Assembly (NCBI GenBank): GCA_002633005.1
Contig: NMRA01000014.1
Span: 748,970-812,969, forward strand
DNA from: Phoronis australis
Lineage: Eukaryota > Phoronida > Phoronidae
Direction of reading: 5' to 3'
Length of the DNA: 64,000 nt
The stretch's first letter is position 1, and each line of letters opens with the position of its first letter. This document shows, in pieces, positions 60,301 through 64,000 of the stretch. The notes below the pieces were generated by a model. The model made no database searches. It was not told where the DNA came from and saw only the letters and a program-made list of their open reading frames with translations. Both the position numbers and the translations under genes were made by a program.

Positions 60301-63300
60301 CTTTTATGGCTTTATCAGTGTGAGGCATATTTCACCTAAGAAATTCCAGGGTATGGAGGACCTATGGGATGACCATTGCCAATACTACCAGTAGAGAAAG
60401 TGGAACTATCTAACTTGTACAGAACTGCAAACTATGGTTAGTTGCACATAATTAGAAGGTAACACATTTTAGTGAATTCCAAGAACACAACAGATATTTT
60501 CTTCTCTCACTGTGAGTTGTTGCTCACAGGTTAGAGAAGCTTAAAACAAATAAAGTAATTTCATTTAAAGACAGCAAGAAATTAGTACTATTGCTGTGAG
60601 AGAATGTTACTACGTACCCTGTAAGTGGTCCTCCGTTCTCAAGGTTAAACACTTGGTGGGGGTTCAGTAGTTTACGAAAGTTTCGTATTAAATCTTGACC
60701 TTGGCAGCCACCACTCTTGACATTGACAAAGACCAGCAGAGGTGTAGTGTTCTCGGGGATCATGTGAGCCTAAAGAAAATAATGCACAGCCAACTGTTGA
60801 GCTCAGTTCAGGATTCTGTGGCGTGCCTGTAGAAGTCAACTGCATAATGCTATGTATATTTATGTCTAAACATGCCAGATGATCCCTCACCAACGTGTTG
60901 TTACCCTGGATGCCCAGACAACCCCCTCACTAGTACATTGTCTCCCTAGACTGCTACTAGACACCCTCAACAGTACGTTGTCCCGCTAAACTGGCCAAAA
61001 GATCCTTCACCTGTATATTGTCACCCTAGACCGCTAGTAAACACCCTCACCAGTACGTTGTTCCCCTAATCTGGCCAGAAGACTCCCTCATCATTATGTT
61101 GTCCCCCTAGACTGGCCACATGAATCCCTCACCTGTATGTTGGGCAGTATCATCACAAGCACCTGCTTCTCATCAAAGCACGCCTGTCTCAGAATGTTGA
61201 AAGCCCTCATTGCTTTTTCTGCCGAGTTGTACTTGATAACCAAAGAACCGTACTCATAGTAAATAACATCAAATGAAGTCCAGCGGTTTTCTACAACAAA
61301 CACACAGATATTAGTTACAATGAAAGCAGAGTACAATTTTAGCATTCTGCAGCAAATGCATTCCATGCTACTGATTTTGTAACAGACGGGACACTTCGAC
61401 TTTTAAAGTTCCTAATATAAAAATAAGTGAAACACGCATAACCCACTTGGTGTCAGCATAAAAGATATCAAAAGTTTTAATTCTGGTAATTTTTAATGCC
61501 ATGGGTAATTTGCTAAAGGTAGTTTATCTTAAAAATCTGTTGCCTTTCATATTCTGAAAGTAGTTTCTGCATTAATACAAAATACTACGATTTATTTGGC
61601 TATATTGTCATAACAATATTTCTGCAATAAAATCGTATCTTTGCATAATTCTGAGCATTTTTAAAAACTACTCGTATAATAGAGGTATTATTTTTTAAAA
61701 TCAGTTCAAGAATATAAAGGACCAGATTTTAAGATGAACCAATGAATACTAGAAATTCCCCCATGGCCTTTTTGGTCACATCTGTTACGTCTAACTTAAT
61801 CATTTTAATGTACTAAACATATTATGCAAAATTCAAAAATCTTTTAGCATCTCAAACACTCAGAACCAGTAGGCAGTGTATGGATAAACTTTACAAAGGA
61901 TATGTTGTTTCACTAGTTTTTACACTGGAATTTACCTAATTACAAAATCAAAATGTCACGCCTTGTCCAAAATCATAAAATGCACCCCAGGTATAGAAGA
62001 ACCTGGAGAAGCCATCATTTCCATCCAATAAAAGTATTGTCAACATTTATCTAACGCAGCTAATAAATCATTGCCTGGAACACGGGGATTGACATGGACT
62101 TGGACGCACGACTACATCCATAAACTTGGCGCAATTCTGCTTTATGAGCAGGTGGTAAATCAACATATTTCAAATCAACACATTTCCAAATGAGACCAGC
62201 AGTTGAGCAGGAACTGCCACTGACAAAGGGACACAGGTGCAGTTAAATTGAGCTGAGCTGATGAAGCTGTTTAATATATAAATGAGAATTAACACATTGT
62301 CCTTTATTAGAGAGCTTTTCATGTGTTACTGTTATGGTAAACGTTTCTTCAGCCAGACAAAAATAACTGCCAAAGAATGCTTACTTACGTTGCTTTAACT
62401 TATTAATTAATGGTAGTTCAGTTTTGTAGACATTTGTGAAGGTACAGAGAGAGGCTGCTGGCAAGTGAGACTGATGTATACGCACCTTTTCCCAGAATAT
62501 CGGAGAGGATCCTATCATACTGCCTCTGTGACAGGCCAGTAGGTAAGTTGCCTATGAACAATGCTATGTCAGGCCCATGAGGGTCCTCCTTCTGCTGGAT
62601 GTACAACCTGAGCATGCGGTTCTGACGAAGAGAATCCTGTCAAACACAACCAAATGAGACAAGTGAGCATAGCTGTGGATCAAAGCTGCTGGAACAAACA
62701 ACCAACACTAAGGCCATGTTATCATATACTGTCCCAAACACCCTCGCTGCAGTTGCTTGCCAGTTCTTCACAAACAAACTTTTTCCTCGTTGTGAATGGC
62801 CCACATCTGGACAAAAAAATTAAGAACGTTCCCAGGGACAAAAAAGAAACTGGAAATCAAATAAGAGGAAGTCGAAACCAAAAAAAGAGGAAATCCTCTT
62901 AAAAGAGAAAAATTCCAATCCCTGGTTATTTGAACTTTCTGACAGATGTTTTGACTGCACTAAATAGCAAAATATGGTACTGTGACAAAACTGGTATAGC
63001 TTATAACAAATTGAATGCCTCGGAAGGATTAAAAAGACCACTGCTTAGAAGGTTAAGATGCTTTAAGTTGTAATTTAAATGCGTCTGAATAATCTAGAAG
63101 TGAACCTACCTTTCTACTTTTCTGCATAACTTGCCAGGGACATTGTTGAGATTCCATGAGTCGTTCAGTAACCCCTCTGTCCAGTAACGCCTCCATCAGA
63201 TTGTAATTGGCTGGGTCTTCAGTCTACAACCAACAGTCCAAAAGTATGAAAGAAGGGATCTAGATGAAGTGACGAAACGGAAATTGATCATGATATCACA

Positions 63301-63795
63301 GTTTTTGTGAACTTTGATGTTGAAAAGAAGTAACCGATGCCAAGCGTCAGCTGAAAGATAATGTTTGATATAAGGAGACAACCTGTAGCAAGATGTAACT
63401 ATGTTGGCATCTACCATGAGCACGTACCGGCAGATGGAAGTGTTTGAGAGCAACTGCAATCACCTCCTCAGTTGTGGTATCCTTAGTAACAGGAATGTGT
63501 TTATACAGTGTGGGCTTCTTGGATGGTAGTCTGAAATGGAAGAGACAACACTGCCATTACTATAACATGCAACAACAAATCCATTGTCATGTGTAGCTTG
63601 TTTTATAGTTCTTTAATACATAGAAAATTCCTTGTTTCTTTGCCTACCTTAATGACCCTGTATAGACGCGCAGGTAGCCTTTATCTGGATCGCTCTCCCG
63701 GTACCGTAAAAAGATGGACGGCCGCCTCCCCTCAGGGGTCTTCATCTGAGCTCTGACTGGTGGACCCTCCTCCAATATCTTCTCCTCTCCAGCAC
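51203..63795 (-). CDS. DGKQ: Diacylglycerol kinase theta, 5'-partial (13 exons)
   Basis: Exons in transcript order: 63795-63648, 63530-63428, 63223-63110, 62636-62486, 61290-61133, 60769-60618, 58606-58458, 58231-58123, 56498-56295, 56077-55922, 54541-54376, 53471-53373 and 51331-51203 (TAA). All are GT-AG with consistent phases, giving 611 codons plus stop. The enzyme phosphorylates diacylglycerol to phosphatidic acid at membranes, ending DAG signalling. Domains: Ras-association-like ([10 protein letters not shown] ... HFHLP); a theta-type second segment ([17 protein letters not shown]); catalytic domain ([52 protein letters not shown]); accessory domain ([60 protein letters not shown]). The RA domain and order fit the theta type. 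C1 domains lie past 64000. Oddity: VNVKSGG instead of VNPKSGG. Confidence 0.95.
51600..51835. repeat. Imperfect tandem repeat (GAGTTTGAACAAGTCATTGT)
   Basis: Five diverged units of about 50-55 bp, in the last intron of DGK theta. Confidence 0.65.
52180..52660. repeat. Minisatellite of about 20-bp units (TAGGACATGATGTGGGTCAA)
   Basis: More than 20 imperfect units, interrupted once near 52420-52445. Lies in the last DGK theta intron. Frames across it are artefacts. Confidence 0.85.
53373..53471 (-). CDS. DGKQ: DGK theta exon: accessory domain end
   Basis: [43 protein letters not shown] is family-typical. Confidence 0.94.
54376..54541 (-). CDS. DGKQ: DGK theta exon: accessory domain
   Basis: [55 protein letters not shown]; donor AGC/GTAAGT. 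Confidence 0.95.
55922..56077 (-). CDS. DGKQ: DGK theta exon: accessory domain
   Basis: (R)[51 protein letters not shown](S). Confidence 0.94.
56295..56498 (-). CDS. DGKQ: DGK theta exon: start of accessory domain
   Basis: [67 protein letters not shown](R). Matches human MSNYCGIGIDAELSLDFHQA. Confidence 0.95.
58123..58231 (-). CDS. DGKQ: DGK theta exon: end of catalytic domain
   Basis: (G)[35 protein letters not shown](R). [15 protein letters not shown] is a DGK hallmark. Confidence 0.96.
58458..58606 (-). CDS. DGKQ: DGK theta exon: glycine-rich nucleotide loop
   Basis: (G)[49 protein letters not shown](G). GGDG is the ATP-binding signature; the usual Thr after it is Ser. Confidence 0.96.
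58640..59160. repeat. (TGG/TGA)n trinucleotide-rich tract in DGK theta intron
   Basis: Composed of GGTGGTGATGATGG-like repeats over about 520 bp, ending the branch-point side of the intron upstream of the 58458-58606 exon. Low-complexity Pro/Ser/Thr/His open frames on - and Val/Met frames on + are by-products. Confidence 0.88.
60090..60330. mobile_element. Copy of the 39-40 kb foldback family in DGK theta intron
   Basis: Inverse relative of 40230-40420: TTCTTCGAGCTGGGAAGAG, AACGGCCTCCAAAGGTGTCC and GTTGCCGATCTGGGCAAC occur in matching order. Confidence 0.5.
60618..60769 (-). CDS. DGKQ: DGK theta exon: start of catalytic domain
   Basis: [50 protein letters not shown](G). Holds the first conserved box of the lipid-kinase fold. 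Confidence 0.95.
60890..61130. repeat. Minisatellite of about 50-bp units next to a DGK theta exon
   Basis: Four to five units with CCCTCACCAGTACGTTGTCC and CCTAGACTGGCCA, ending two bases before the splice donor of the 61133-61290 exon. Confidence 0.78.
61133..61290 (-). CDS. DGKQ: DGK theta exon: pre-catalytic region
   Basis: (E)[52 protein letters not shown]; leads in phase 0 into the catalytic domain. Confidence 0.91.
62486..62636 (-). CDS. DGKQ: DGK theta exon: IGNLPTGLS segment
   Basis: [50 protein letters not shown]; human reads SLFVGGLPPGLSPEEY here. Confidence 0.92.
63110..63223 (-). CDS. DGKQ: DGK theta exon: RA domain end
   Basis: 38 codons, [38 protein letters not shown]; acceptor GTTGTAG, donor AAAG/GTAGGT. 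Confidence 0.88.
63428..63530 (-). CDS. DGKQ: DGK theta exon: RA domain continuation
   Basis: (R)[46 protein letters not shown] is the human counterpart. Donor CCG/GTACGT. Confidence 0.9.
63648..63795 (-). CDS. DGKQ: DGK theta exon: start of RA domain
   Basis: Acceptor TTATGTGCAG; reads [48 protein letters not shown](R); donor TTAAG/GTAGGC. Confidence 0.88.
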
Positions 63796-64000
63796 CTGCA
63801 CATAAGTATCACTCATACCAGCAGTTATCATCAAAGTATGGCCGTACAGTGAGCGCAAAAAGACAAAAAGACATTTCAAATGAAGCCTTCTTTCCGTTGC
63901 TAACAGTGCCACACACAGCTCATATAATACTACTATCACAAGGGGATTTAAGGTTATGTAGAACCCTAGAAAATCTGTCCAAATTTGGCTAATTTCGGGA

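Overview
This is animal (metazoan) nuclear DNA, not bacterial. Genes are split by GT-AG introns, intergenic and intronic DNA is AT-rich, and there are many transposon relics, minisatellites, a (GT)n tract and assembly gaps (runs of n). The cyclophilin and diacylglycerol kinase theta sequences resemble invertebrate homologues. The mix of THAP-bearing and TTAA-flanked DNA transposons fits an invertebrate such as a lophotrochozoan, an echinoderm, a hemichordate or amphioxus; I cannot name the species.

Three protein-coding genes can be reconstructed exon by exon, with matching splice phases. (1) On the + strand, at 1298-27560, are six exons of a calpain-family protein: the end of the protease core plus the calpain beta-sandwich (C2L/CBSW, domain III). 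Its 5' part, including the Cys region, lies left of the window. The catalytic His position reads Asp and the catalytic Asn position reads Tyr, and about 190 Ser-rich residues sit between protease core and beta-sandwich, so it looks like a non-catalytic, regulatory calpain. (2) On the - strand, at 41358-32901, is a complete five-exon cyclophilin (172 aa) with a 31-nt exon 2 and all main active-site residues, but with a short Pro/Ser/Gly insertion. (3) On the - strand, at 63795-51203, are thirteen exons holding the C-terminal two thirds of diacylglycerol kinase theta (RA domain, catalytic and accessory domains, stop codon). The C1 domains lie beyond the right edge.

Layout: 1-27.6 kb is the calpain gene, whose introns are packed with mobile elements. 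They include a P-like element carrying a THAP exon (2698-4061), a TTAA-flanked Kolobok-like element with opposed THAP and acidic exons (23346-24969), nested elements with recognisable empty sites (13908-14194 and 16675-17340), an inverted-repeat complex (14476-17476), a palindrome-dense element (17571-18164), a subterminal-repeat element (9142-10518), a foldback element (11061-11223) and a tRNA-like sequence near 11.76 kb. 27.6-32.9 kb is intergenic with a roughly 40-bp satellite. 32.9-41.4 kb is cyclophilin. 41.4-51.2 kb is gene-poor and repeat-rich. 51.2-64 kb is the kinase gene, with minisatellites in its introns and near its 3' end.

The genes do not form a pathway or operon. The most interesting items are the apparently catalytically dead calpain, the mobile elements with reconstructable insertion histories, and the element built from repeated 12-bp palindromes.
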